Origin: Rhineura floridana
Taxonomy: Eukaryota; Chordata; Lepidosauria; Squamata; Rhineuridae
NCBI RefSeq assembly: GCF_030035675.1
Contig: NC_084495.1
Coordinates: forward strand, 9,021,001 to 9,085,000
DNA: 64,000 bases
Reading direction: 5' to 3'
A program made the position numbers and the translations under genes. This document shows positions 33,735-43,640 of this stretch, in pieces. The stretch's first letter is position 1. Every line of letters begins with the position of its first letter. Under the pieces are notes generated by a model that did no database searches, was not told where the DNA came from, and saw only the letters and a program-made list of their open reading frames with translations.

Positions 33735-33960
33735 ATAAGAAGAGGCCTGCTGGGTCAGGTCAGTGGCCCATCTAGTCCAGCATCCTGCTCTCACTGTGGT
33801 CAACCAGATGCCCATCATGGGAGGCCTGCCAGCAGGACCTGAATGCAAGCACACTCCCCCCCCCAGTTTCCAACAACTGGTATTCAGAACAATACACCTC
33901 TGACCCTGGAGACGGACATCGATAGCCTTACCGTCAGTGAATTTGTGCATAAGGACACAA
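33735..33960. repeat. Dispersed repeat, family D (GGCCCATCTAGTCCAGCATC)
   Basis: Related copies at 35560-35670, 42930-43430 and 53340-53530. Class unknown; probably a LINE 3' region, but I cannot show it. Confidence 0.5.
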
Positions 33961-34089
33961 GGGTTAGATTTATTTATTTACTTTTTTAAATTATTTTTTA
34001 GCCATGCTTATATGAAAGTCCAAGTAGAGGAAACACACAGAGAGAACAGCGGCAGCTGCTGATTTTTTCCCCCAAGTAAAACACAACAC

Positions 34090-34855
34090 AGCCAAACACA
34101 GAATAATTGTGTCTTCAGAGTTCAAAGACTAAAATAATGACAACAGAAGATTTATGTAACTTTAAAGTTGACAATGAGGACATTGAACTTGTCAAGGATT
34201 ATCAATCCCTTGGCACAATCATTAACCAAAATGGAGACAACAGTCAAGAAATCAGAAGAAGGCTAGGACTGGGGAGGGCAGCTGTGAGAGAACTAGAAAA
34301 GGTCCTCAAATGCAAAGATGTATCACTGAACACCAAAGTCAGGATCATTCAGACCGTGGTATTTCCGATCTCTATGTATGGATGTGAAAGTTGGACAGTG
34401 AAAAAAGCGGATAAGAGAAAAATCAACTCATTTGAAATGTGGTGTTGGAAGAGAGCTTTGCGCATATCATGGACCGCAAAAAAGACAAATAATTGGGTGT
34501 TAGAACAAATTAAACCAGAAGTCTCACTAGAAGCTGAAATGATGAAACTGAGGTTATCATACTTTGGACATATCGTGAGAAGACATGATTCACTAGAAAA
34601 GAACATAATGCTGGGAAAAACAGAAGGGAGTAGAAAAAGAGGAAGGCCAAACAAGAGATGGATTGATTCCATAAAGGAAGCCACAGACCTGAACTTACAA
34701 GATCCGAACAGGGTGGCTCATGACAGATGCTCTTATTTTATTTATTTATTTTGTTCAATTTTTATACCGCCCAAAGCCCGAAGGCTTGGAGGTCACTGAT
34801 TCATAGGGCCGCCATAAGTCGTAATCGACTTGAAGGCACATAACAACAACAGAAT
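34090..34855 (+). mobile_element. BovB (RTE-clade) LINE, C-terminal region and 3' end, with a small nested insertion
   Basis: Frame 34107-34730 gives SSKTKIMTTED, DYQSLGTIINQNGDNSQEIR, SMYGCESWTVKKADKRKI, SFEMWCWKRALRISW, LRLSYFGHIVRRHDSLEKN and KRGRPNKRWIDSIKEA, the typical RTE/BovB RT tail. The 3' end reads GCCGCCATAAGTCGTAATCG then AACAACAACAG. About 50 bp of foreign L2-like tail (ATTTATTTATTTTG...TATACCGCCC) interrupts it at about 34735-34783. 5'-truncated. A mobile-element frame, not a host gene. Confidence 0.92.
34735..34783 (-). mobile_element. Tiny 5'-truncated L2-like insertion inside BovB
   Basis: AT-rich tail plus TATACCGCCCAAAGCCCGAA, the L2 3' motif seen at 9254 and 38290. BovB sequence resumes directly after it with GGAGGTCACTGATTCATAGG. 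Confidence 0.65.
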
Positions 34856-35075
34856 TTTTTGCTTTTTAAAGACCAGCAGGGACAAGGTCCTATGCATCTC
34901 CCCAGGGAGGGAGTTCCAGAGGTATGGGGCCACCATAAAAGAAGCCCTGTCCCTAGTACCCACCAGCCTAGCGGCTCTGAGGATTATGCTATCCAAAGTA
35001 AGAGTCTGCCGAGCCAGAGAGCTGATGGTTGAGAGGCTACAGACCACACTGTTTTTGTGCCCTTTCTTCCATGCA
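34856..35075 (-). mobile_element. L2 LINE remnant
   Basis: Minus strand gives ARLVGTRDRASFMVAPYLWN and SLPGEMHRTLSLLVFKK, comparable to the C-terminus of the L2 copy at 59576-60337. Confidence 0.7.
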
Positions 35076-35102
35076 GAGGAAAGCACAGAGCAGAAGAACA
35101 CA

Positions 35103-35400
35103 GGAAGTTGTCATATGCCAGGTCAGGCTGTGTGTCCATCTATCTAGTCCAAGGCGAGGAGTCTGTGATCCTCCAGATGTTCTCGGGCTCCCATAAGCTC
35201 CCATAAGCCACAGCCAGAATGGCCAATGGTCAGGGATGATAGGAGTTGTAGCCCAGGAAACCTTTGAAAGGCAACAGGTTCTCCATCCCTGATCTAGCCC
35301 AATATAGTCTGCTCTGACAGGCAGCTTTCTAACTGGTGATGTCAGGGACTGAACCTGGGTTCTTCTCCATGCAACACATGCCCTCTGCCTCCTAGTTACG
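35103..35400 (-). mobile_element. tRNA-derived SINE split by a family B MITE
   Basis: SINE parts at 35103-35149 and 35292-35400 (head with GACTGAACCTGGGTTCTTC). The MITE occupies 35150-35291; flanking ATCTAGTC (35142-35149) and ATCTAGCC (35292-35299) agree at 7 of 8 positions, as expected for a hAT insertion. Confidence 0.8.
35150..35291. mobile_element. Palindromic hAT MITE, family B, inserted in a SINE
   Basis: GATCCTCCAGATGTTCTCGG and GATAGGAGTTGTAGCCCAGG arms; 142 bp between near-identical 8-bp flanks. Confidence 0.8.
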
Positions 35401-35839
35401 GCTCCTCTTTATGAAAATGAACACAGGAAGAAGCCGCTCGATTCTGAGTCAGACCACTATCAGCAGCTACTAACCCTGACGGCTAACGTTCTCCCTTCGC
35501 TGTCAGAGGCAGCGAGCCTCTGCATGCCAACTGCTTGAAACCACAAGTGGAGACTGTGCCATTGCACTCAGATCCTGCTTGTGGGCTTCCCACAGGCATC
35601 TGGGTGGCCAGTGCGAGAACAGGATGCTGGCCTAGACGGGCTACTGACCTGACCCAGCAGGGCTCTTCTGATGTTCTGAGTGCAGGGAGGAGGCTTTCTC
35701 TCCCCCACCCCCCATTCCCTGGCTGCACCCCCCCCAAAACGTAGGGCTCTTCTGATATTCTTATGCCTTCCTTAGCACTGTTACTTGGCCAATCATCATC
35801 CTCCATCATCCATCATCAATCATCATCATCTATCGAGAG

Positions 35840-35908
35840 ATGCCAGCGATTGAACCTAGGGTTTCCTGCTGGCAAAGTACGCGCTTTGCCGCTGAGCTAT
35901 CCTGGTCT
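35840..35908 (-). mobile_element. tRNA-like SINE head
   Basis: Minus strand reads GACCAGGATAGCTCAGCGGC (A box) and AGGTTCAATCGCTGG (B box). No acceptor-stem complementarity and no tRNA 3' end, so a SINE head and not a tRNA gene. Confidence 0.65.
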
Positions 35909-35929
35909 CGCAAAAACAACAGGATGCTA

Positions 35930-36900
35930 AGAAGTGTGGGGAAGGGGGTCTAATCGGGGGTGGCGGGCAGCGACAGCAGCCTCCGGCAACTCGGCAGCAG
36001 CAGCAGCAACAAAGCTGCACAGCGTCCGCCCACCCAAGGGGGGCGGGTGCCTGCCGGTGGAGGTCAAGGAACAGGCTAGGGACCTGGAGGAAGCCTCCGA
36101 TTCTGCAATGGGGCGCTGGGCGATCCGATCCCCATCTGCCCCTGCCCGTTCTTTTCTTTCCCTTTTCCTCCAGAAGGAACGCCAACAGCAAAAAAGAGAG
36201 AGAGAGAGGAGGAGGAGGAGGAAAGCAAGCGAAGGAGGCCTCCCCACTTCCTGCAGCAGCAAAGCAGGAGCCGACACAAAAGAAAAAGGACGCGTGCACA
36301 CAACCAGCCCCACGACCCGGAACACACGCGCGCGCGCGCCGGGGAGAGCAAGAGAATGCCTGCCGCAAATGGCAAAAGGCATCGGGAGCTGGCCGGCGGC
36401 GTCTGGCGGGTAGCCGGGCGGGCGTCTCTCCGCCGCCGCCGCCTCCTGGCACGTCCAAAGCAGGCCAGAGGCTTGCACAAGGGAGAGAGGACAGCCCAGC
36501 CAGCCAGCCAGCCAGCCCGGCGCCCTCCCCTCTCGCTCGGCTTGCAATCCCCACTCACCCGCCTCTGCGTGTGATCCCAGAGCGCAAGGACCCGCCGCGC
36601 AACGCGCGTCTGGAGGAAAGTTGCCAACACATTCATGACTCTCGCCTCGCCTTTCCCAGCACTGGGGTGGGGGGGAGAGGAGGCTGCAGTCTCCTGCTGC
36701 TGCTGCTGCTACTACAACCCAGAGGCAGGGCCGGCTGGAAAGTTGATAGACGGCAGGGGAGAGCCAATGAGAAGCATCCAAGGCGGAGTCGGGCGGGGTT
36801 TTTTGCCTCCCCGCCCTTCCGTGCTTTTCCAGCCTTCCTTCAACTTTCTTTGAAATGCAAAAGAGCTGCAGGAAGCCCGGCCGGAGTTGGTTGAGTTACA
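35930..36900 (-). promoter_or_regulatory. AMER1: CpG-rich AMER1 promoter region
   Basis: Unlike the AT-rich surroundings, this stretch is GC-rich and full of CpG, with GC boxes (GGGCGGGG at about 36791-36798, CCCGCCC near 36810, GGGGCGGG near 36040). A CCAAT box on the plus strand at 36764-36768 reads ATTGG in the AMER1 direction. No TATA box is obvious, which fits a CpG-island housekeeping-type promoter. It also holds an alternating CG run (about 36325-36340), CGCCGCC repeats (36429-36442) and CAG/CTG runs (35987-36003 and 36694-36711). Several long open frames here are GC-driven artefacts. Confidence 0.72.
36559..36700 (-). other. AMER1: Probable AMER1 non-coding exon 1 (transcription start approximate)
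   Basis: The minus strand has an excellent donor (GCGG followed by GTGAGT) at 36559/36558 inside a CpG-rich region, about 7.1 kb upstream of the coding exon. The upstream end is not visible in sequence; 36700 is a guess placed downstream of an inverted CCAAT box. If transcription starts above 36636, the exon contains an upstream ATG (36636) whose frame stays open for 26 codons to the donor. A short CTG/CAG run at about 36693-36712 would lie at or near the 5' end. Confidence 0.6.
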
Positions 36901-37147
36901 GCTGCTGTTGCGGGAGCCCCCGCTGAGTCCAGTGGGATGTGCTCCCCCAGCTAAACGGGTTTAGGATTGCACCCCGAGGCTCCAATCCTGTCCACAGTTT
37001 CATGGGAGTCAAGTCCCATTGGACTCAGTGGGGTTTCTTTCTGAATAGATGGGCGTAGTCCTCTACCTATCTGCCCCTAGTCCCACTGAGTAAAGTGGGA
37101 CTTCGTTCCGAATAGGGCTGCACTGTTATTGGGGTAGTGTTTAGGAG

Positions 37148-37362
37148 AAAACGCAAATAGGCTGCCTTCAAGTCGATCCCGTCTTATGGCGACCCCATGA
37201 ATAGAGTTTTCGTGGCAAGCGGTATTCAGAGGGGGTTTACCATTGCCTCCCTCTGAGGCTGAGAGGCAGTGACTGGCCCAAGGTCACCCAGTGAGCTTCA
37301 TGGCTGTGTGGGGATTTGAACCCTCCCAGGTCGTAGTCCAACACTCTAACCACTACACCACA
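37148..37362 (-). mobile_element. Sauria-type SINE (tRNA head, BovB-like end)
   Basis: Minus-strand: TGTGGTGTAGTGGTTAGAGT head, then body and GCCATAAGACGGGATCGACT end. It abuts a plus-strand SINE fragment. Confidence 0.85.
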
Positions 37363-37530
37363 GGGTTCAAATCCCCTCTCAGCAGTGTGACCTATAGCCA
37401 GTCACTCTCTCACCCTCTCACTTACCTCACCAGGTTGTTGTCAGGGTAAAATGGGGAGGGGGAGGATCATGTATGTCACCTTGAGCTCCTTGGACTACTG
37501 GTGAGATGGAAATGTATCTACAAATAAATT
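37363..37530 (+). mobile_element. SINE fragment with L2-like tail
   Basis: Starts at the B box (GGGTTCAAATCCCC), has CACCAGGTTGTTGTCAGGGT and ends GATGGAAATGTATCTACAAA. The A box is missing where it meets the preceding SINE. Confidence 0.7.
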
Positions 37531-37609
37531 AAATAAACATTTGATGCATAATTTAATGCTGCCTTTTCCCTTGTGGGAATGGTTTATGATGCTATGACAG
37601 TGAGTTGTG

Positions 37610-38095
37610 TTATATTTTATTTATTTATTTATTTAACAAAATTTATATACCACTTGACTGTGGTTTACAAGAAATGTTAATATTTTCAATAAAAACAGTT
37701 AAAAGCAAGTAATTAAAACATATTTAAAACAATTAAAACAGCTACTAAAAGATTAAAAAGAATCAACGCCTATGCGTCTGGATAGGCTTACCTACACAGA
37801 AATGGTTCAAGCAGGCACTGAAAAGAATACAGCGAAGACACCTGCCTGATGTCAATAGGCAGGGAGTTCCAAAGTGAAGGTGCTGCCACACTAAAAGAAT
37901 GATTTCTTACAAGTGTGGAATGAGTATTATGTGGAACCAGTGCCAGTGCCAGTTCCACATATTGAAGCAATTGAGTGAGCACACATGGGCTAAGATGGTC
38001 CAACAGGTAAACTGATATCCAGCTGTTAAGGGCTGTATATACCAACAGCAGCACCTTGAAGTTGTCCTGGTAACAAATTAGCAACTGGTGCAGAT
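37610..38095 (-). mobile_element. L2 LINE, C-terminus and 3' end
   Basis: Minus strand frame: FKVLLLVYTALN, VYLLDHLSPCVLTQLLQY, HSFSVAAPSLWNSLPIDIRQ and SLYSFQCLLEPFL. Tail of TTTA repeats on the left (about 37613-37640). Confidence 0.85.
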
Positions 38096-38270
38096 CCTTT
38101 TTAATATCACTCGCCTTGAATTGTTAACTGTATTTTATGTATTTTTATCTATCTTAATGTTTTATTGTGTTTATATTTACTGTGTTCAGTTTATTCTAAG
38201 CCAACCTGAGTGCCCCATAGTATGGCAGAAGGACAGGATAGAAATATTTTAAACAAACAAACAAATTATT
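38096..38270 (+). mobile_element. L2 LINE 3' end
   Basis: ATGGCAGAAGGACAGGATAG then an AAACAAACAAACAAA tail, preceded by an AT-rich L2 3' UTR. Confidence 0.55.
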
Positions 38271-38274
38271 ATTT

Positions 38275-39035
38275 TATTTATTACATTTGTATACCGCCCC
38301 ATAGCCAAAGCTCTCTGGGCAGTTTACAACAATTAAAAACATTAAAAACAAATATACAAATATACACATTTAAAAACACTTTAAAAAAAACACAATTTAA
38401 AATACATGCTAAAATGCCTGGGAGAAGAGGAAAGTCTTGACCTGGTGCCGAAAAGATAACAATCTCTGAGCAAAGGTGTAGGGTCTCACTCCTGCCAGCT
38501 ATTGTGCTGCAGCATTCTTCACTTACTGCAGTTTCCTGGTCAAGTGCAAGGGAAGCCCCACATAGAGTGCATTGCAGTAATCCAGTCTCGAGGTCGCCAG
38601 TGTCCGAACTACTGTGGTCAAGTTCTCCCAGTCCAGGAACGGTCATAACTGCCGTACCAGGCACAGCTGGCAAAAGGTGCTTCTAGCCACTGAGACTACT
38701 TGAGCCTTCAGTGACAAAGCTGGATCCAGAAGCATCCCCAGATGGTCCATTTGCTCTTTTGGGGCAGAGGGTGGAATCCCATCCAGGGCAGGCAATTGAT
38801 CAATTTCTCAGACATGGGAACGACTCACCCACAGCGCCTTCATCTTGCCAGCATTCAAGTTGAGCTTATTTTCCCTCATCCATCCCACCACTTCAGCCAG
38901 GCAAGCCGCTCCTGATTCAGATGTTATGGAAAAATAGAACTGAGCATCATCAGTGTACTGATGGCACCTCTAGTGATTACTTCCAGCAGCTTCATATAGA
39001 TATTAAATAGCACTGGGGAGAAATTAGTGCCCGGT
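38275..39035 (-). mobile_element. L2-type LINE, decayed coding part and 3' end
   Basis: 3' end TATACCGCCCCATAGCCAAA on the left. The minus-strand sequence 38560-38900 retains LDYCNALYVGL-like and KMKALWVSR-like segments in broken frames, with stops and frame changes. 5'-truncated. Confidence 0.7.
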
Positions 39036-39290
39036 CACACTTTACAGCATGACTGGCAGTAGGCTGTACATACATCCTTTCTCTCTCTCTTTTTTTTTCC
39101 CCCTTAAGTCTGTGACACACTGCAAAATTTGGAGCTATTCCATAATATCCAGTTTCATCTCTTCTCCATTGCTTAACATCCAACTTGACGAATGTAGCCT
39201 TTTAGGAGTAGAGGGAGCAGCGTGAGAGTGCCACCGCTGTGTTCAGTCTTGGAGGTTGTGCACAGTTTGGGTGGTAACTCAGGTCAAGCT

Positions 39291-39797
39291 TGTTGGAAGT
39301 GGGGCAACAGCAACTCCTGTTTGGGTTCTTTTGTGTGTATTCCGGAAGGAAAATAGAGTTAGGGTCCTCCAGTTGGCCAGGGTTGCCTCCCTTTACCTGT
39401 GCTGTTCTCTACCTAACCCTTCCCTTGTAAACTGATATTCTCAGGGAAGCTGACCTGCCCCTCCTTCCTTTGTCTTCTTCTTTGACTGTCTAGGAGAGAG
39501 GAGACATCTCTGCCTTTCCTCTCTCTCCTAAGCCATGAGGGCAATACCCAAGTCTGGGCATTGCACCTCCAACTTAGTTAGTTAGTAGATAGCAAAGGCA
39601 TACCTAATTCTATGTATTTCTATAAATAAAGTAGCTTTTTTTATTTTACTAAGTTTTAAATCTCAGTGATTTAAATGCAGGGTAAAAGCCTGCTTCTTAG
39701 GTAAATGCACACACTGGCACATACGCAGATCAGGCCTCTGAGTTACTCTGCTCATATCCATAGCAAAGCTCAGGAAAAGCCAGCTTGACCCCCAACA
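39291..39797 (+). mobile_element. Candidate solo LTR (fossil)
   Basis: A 507-bp stretch begins TGTTGG and ends CCAACA, short inverted ends of the TG...CA type, with AATAAA at about 39626 in the plus direction. No internal coding region is seen on either side, so at most a solo LTR. No matching flanking duplication is clear, so the family cannot be set and the call is tentative. Confidence 0.35.
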
Positions 39798-39824
39798 CTA
39801 ATTGGTTTACAGCTGTGATGAGTG

Positions 39825-40145
39825 CCTGTTGCAAGGGTGGGGAATCTTTTTCAGTCTGTGGGCCACATTCCTTTCCAGACAACCTTCCAGGGGTCACATG
39901 CTGCGGGTAGACAGGGCCAGAGACAAAAGTGGACAGAGCAACAAAGGTGAATTTTACTTAACAGTAGGCTCGTTTCTTCGCCCTCACACCTAGCCTCCAT
40001 TCAGATAAGCAAGAAGCATTATCATTCTTGCACCCCAGGAAGTTAAAAAAAACCCCAAGGAGAGCTCAGGAGGAAGTGTGGCCCAGGAAGAGTCCCAAGG
40101 GCCAGAAAGGGCTGGGGGGCCACATTTGGTCCCTGGAACCTGAGG
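39825..40145. mobile_element. hAT-like MITE, family E
   Basis: Left end AGGGTGGGGAATCTTTTTCA and right end GAACCTGAGGTTCCCCACCC are inverted. GGGCCACATTCC pairs with GGCCACATTTGG. Related pieces at 45330-45425 and 52450-52665. Confidence 0.6.
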
Positions 40146-40189
40146 TTCCCCACCCTATTGGCCAACCCCTTTGACCACACCATTGTCCC

Positions 40190-40345
40190 AGGCTATGGTC
40201 TGAAGGCACATGAGGCCACCACCTTGCTGAAGCTAAGCAGGTCTGGGTCTGGTCAGTGCCTGGATGGGAGACCACCCAGGAACCACATGTATGCCGCCTT
40301 GGGTTCCATGGTGAAAGGTGGAGTATAAATGTAACAAATAAATAA
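40190..40345 (+). mobile_element. 5S rRNA-derived SINE (copy 2)
   Basis: GAAGCTAAGCAGGTCTGGGT, GGTCAGTGCCTGGATGGGAG and ACCACCCAGGAACC correspond to the internal promoter half of 5S rRNA, followed by an L2-like tail (GGTGGAGTATAAATGTAACA). The 5' half of 5S is only vaguely preserved, so this is a SINE and not a 5S gene. Confidence 0.85.
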
Positions 40346-41044
40346 ACACCAGGACACTTCCTTTCCCAATTCCTGGAGATGTCTGATTGATTGATTTGAT
40401 TTGATTGATTGAGTTTACTTACATGGTGCCTTTCCACAGTGAGCTGTGCCTAAAGCGGCTTATGACAAACATTCAAAATATTGAAATACAAAGCATTGGG
40501 ATAAGGGAGAGAAGTCAGTTTACAAAACATAATTAATTCAAATAGGGCAAAAACAGTTGAGCAAGCCTAGAATAAATAATCTAAACTTAAATATGGACAT
40601 GCAAAGCAAAAAAGAGAAAGTTAACAGAAAACAGAGCTCCAGGTGCTCATCTTGCTGATGAAATTATTCATTTAAGTGTTTATAAAGTGAAGGATGCACA
40701 TACCTGTACTTCTATATGCATTTCTTTTTAAGAAATATATTAAAAGACAGACAGATTTTTAGAAGTTTGAGAGGAGGGACTAAACTTAGCACTAACCCAA
40801 GTGCCAATCATAGGCTGGCTGTCGAGTGCTTGAAAGCACTGCAGAAGAGACTTTGACAAAGGGGCTGGATAACCCACCAGTCAATCATTTGATGACATAA
40901 TGACATCAGGCGATTGACAGGTGGGTCATCCCACCCACCTGTCAGAGTTGCCCCACGGGGAAGACAGAGAAGGATCTCACCCACTGGGCTAAAATGGTTT
41001 CCCACTCCTGGACTAACCCATTCCCCAGTCCAACATTCAACTTG
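40346..41044. other. Unannotated stretch with a TTGA-rich start
   Basis: GATT-rich run at about 40384-40412, likely the tail of an L2-like piece. Nothing else recognised. Confidence 0.35.
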
Positions 41045-41335
41045 GACCACATTCACCCCATAAATTACTTCAACTATTATTCCACTTTAAACAGTCATGG
41101 CTTCCCCCAAAGAATCCTGGGAAGTGCAGTTTGTGAAGGGTGCTGAGAGTTGTTACGAGACCCCTGTTACCCTCGCAGAGTTACAATTGTCAGAGTTCCC
41201 TGTGAAAAGGGATTGATTATTCAACAACAAAGAGGTCTCCTAATTCTCCTCACCCTTCACAAACTTCACTTCCAAGAATCTTTGGGGGAAGCCATGGCTG
41301 TTTACAGTGGAATAAATGTATGGGGCGAATGCGGC
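41045..41335. mobile_element. Palindromic MITE, family C
   Basis: CCACATTCACCCCATAAATT on the left pairs with AATGTATGGGGCGAATGCGG on the right. CAGTCATGGCTTCCCCCAAA pairs with TTTGGGGGAAGCCATGGCTG. About 290 bp; no coding frame. hAT-like by its ends, but no target duplication verified. Confidence 0.75.
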
Positions 41336-41995
41336 TTTGCTGGTACAGCAATTGCAAAGCAGGGTTCATGCTGTAAAGGCGTATTGGCTGTGACACCTGC
41401 TAAAATACTATTTCAGACTTCACCTGCAAAAGGCTTCTTTGCTGTCGTATTGTACAGGAAGTCCTCTCCTATTTGGTGGGGTGCTCCAGGCACAGGCCAA
41501 CAAATGGGTGCTGGAGTGTGGCTTTGTTTGTGCTGCACACTCACAGCTCAAATGCAGCTGACTGATGTTACAAAAAAGGTCACTTGCCATCGGTTCTTTG
41601 AGCAATAGTTCCCTCTCCGGATTGTAAATCTTTAGGCTTGCCATGGTAACCAGCCTTAAGTCAGTTTTCATTTGCATCAACTCTCATCCCTTGGAAAGCC
41701 CATCCAATTTCCACTGGAGTAATCAAAAGCGTGGAGGGGGAATATAAGAGTGTGGGAAAGATTTTTACAGGCTTTGAGTAGACAAATGACTTGCTGAGTG
41801 AACAGATGGTGCCTGTGGGTTGTGGCTACCGCTTTTAAGCCAGACGGAGAATCAAATATAATAGCACAAGCCAAAGACCTGCACATGAAAGCCCTGTGGA
41901 AAGCCCTGAAACAGTTTGGGTTAAGAGAGTTCCACAGGTGGTTTCCTGGACATCTCTTATACAAGTAAGGACAGCGGTAGACGACACATTATCAG
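41336..41995. other. Unannotated stretch
   Basis: Nothing recognised. Confidence 0.4.
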
Positions 41996-41999
41996 CCAG

Positions 42000-42285
42000 G
42001 GAATGTGTACAAAAATGCATATACTAAGGTAAAGTGTGCATAAAAATGCATATATTAATGGAAATAACATGGAAAATGCATTATATTAGGGGAAACAGCT
42101 TTGCACAAACGTGTTTATTAGACACAACTGCATACAAAAATGTGTAGATTAGGAGAAATTCTCACTAAAATTATGAATTATCATGAGGCCTTTTTATTGG
42201 AAATTGATGGGGAAATGTAGAGAACTGAACTTAAGATTGGAATAATAAGAAATGGAGAGAAACGGGAACTGACAGATTTGTCTTT
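42000..42285 (+). mobile_element. AT-rich hAT-like element, family A
   Basis: AAAAATGCATATACTAAGG, AAATGCATATATTAATGG and GCATACAAAAATGTGTAGAT subunits, then GAACTTAAGATTGG and a GACAGATTTGTC end. Confidence 0.6.
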
Positions 42286-42929
42286 CCTTAATAATGATCT
42301 GTCCATCCCTAAGAATGACCTGTTTACACGTTTCCTCCTTCTGAATCACTGCTCTGGGCTCCTTCAAGACAACCTCTGCTGAGGACAAGCAATTCTGGTG
42401 CATCATCACACTGCATGTGACTGGAACTTTCAGCCACTCCCAGTACAGAGAAGCAGTACTATTACCTGTTGGCGTGTGTGCGTTGTTGCGTGAAACAGCA
42501 TACATTACGTTGGAGTTAAGTTGAGCAAGAAACTTCTTCAGAGCATTAGAGCATGTTAAGAGGCTTTTATTAAGACATTAAGGCTTTTCAGCAGTTTCCC
42601 CCCCCCCCCAGCTCTACAGCACATCTTTCTCCAAAAGCAAAAGTAAGACAGCCTCTCAGGTCAGAGGCATGATGCAGAAGGACACAACTCACAGACTCTG
42701 TTAGAACTTTCCCAGTCTATATCTTGATGGTTACCATAACAACGGCCTTCACTGTCCGTTCCCAGACTGGGCAAAGACATAACTCCTCTTAACTTTCAAA
42801 ACTTTCAGACTTGATGGAAAACTACTAGGCCTCATGCCAACATTACCTACACTCAAAGAAGGTGGCATTTTTCTCTCTGCATGAGTCTCTGTTCTGGGCT
42901 TGCTTGATTCTAAGGAGGAGGCACACCCA

Positions 42930-43430
42930 ACAACACATAAAAAGAGCCCTGCTAGATTGGACCAAATGTCCATCTAGTCCAGCATTCTGTTCTCACAGTG
43001 ATCACCCAAATGCCTATGGGAAACCTACAAGCAGGACCTGAATGCAGCAGTGCTCTCCCCACTCGTGTTCTCCATAAACTGCTATTCAGAGAGACATACC
43101 ACCCTAATATTGGAGGTAGTGTGCATCCATCTTGGCTGGTAGCCTAGACATTGATACCCATTTATGTTGCAATCTGCCTTGTAGTATTCTACCAAAGGGT
43201 GGAATATAAATGATTTAAATAAGTAAATATTCAAATAAATAAAGCCATAATAAATAAATACCCTTATCCTCCATGAATTTGTCTAAGCCTCTTATGGTAG
43301 CAAATTCCACAGTGAAACTATGCTCTGTGTAAAGAAGTACTTCCGTTTGTCTGTCCTGAAACTTACACTTCCCACTTCATTGGATGACCCTCGTTCTAGT
43401 GTTATGAATAATTTCATATACCTCAACCAT
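42930..43430. repeat. Family D dispersed repeat, interrupted by an L2-like tail
   Basis: Outer parts match 33735-33960 (TGTCCATCTAGTCCAGCATT, AGCAGGACCTGAATGCA). An insert of about 100 bp (43156-43258: AATCTGCCTTGTAG...GGTGGAATATAAATG and an ATAAATA tail) is absent from the copy at 33735, which shows the empty site. Confidence 0.6.
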
Positions 43431-43532
43431 CTCCGCAATAAAAAGTAACATATTAAACAATGCACAATATTAGTACAGTGATTAAAACACATAAAGCCCG
43501 GATTGAGTAACTGTAGCAACAATATCATTCAT

Positions 43533-43640
43533 AGAATCACAGAATCATAGTAGAGTTGGAAGGGGCCTATAAGGCCATCCAGTCCAACCTCCTGCTCAAT
43601 GCAGGAATCCAAATCAAAACATTCCCAACAGATGGCATTA
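43533..43640 (-). mobile_element. CR1 LINE 3' terminus, strongly 5'-truncated
   Basis: The terminal 105 bp (GGAAGGGGCCTATAAGGCCA and CTCCTGCTCAATGCAGGAAT) match the CR1 copies at 14985 and 31609. Confidence 0.85.

Larger units (their letters stand above)
29429..36558 (-). other. AMER1: AMER1 intron 1 (about 7.1 kb)
   Basis: Bounded by the acceptor near 29423-29428 and a consensus GTGAGT donor on the minus strand at 36558-36553. The intron is repeat-rich (5S-SINE, CR1, BovB, L2 and MITE pieces, listed separately). The stretches 29500-30180, 30400-31030, 32505-33000 and 33120-33300 show no gene or RNA that I recognise, apart from a short CT run near 29775-29795. A two-exon gene with a non-coding first exon is the known human layout; the splice call is inferred from sequence. 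Confidence 0.7.

Noticed and set aside
34107-34799. A 230-codon frame as a host gene
   Set aside because: The motifs are those of the BovB reverse-transcriptase C-terminus, with a BovB 3' end directly downstream.
35840-35908. Possible tRNA gene on the minus strand
   Set aside because: A and B boxes are present but there is no acceptor-stem pairing and no tRNA fold; it matches the SINE heads elsewhere.
35856-36894. Long frames up to 284 codons on both strands in the CpG-rich block
   Set aside because: Composition-driven absence of stops in a GC-rich promoter; translations are low-complexity (C-, L-, A- and S-rich) and overlap in several frames.
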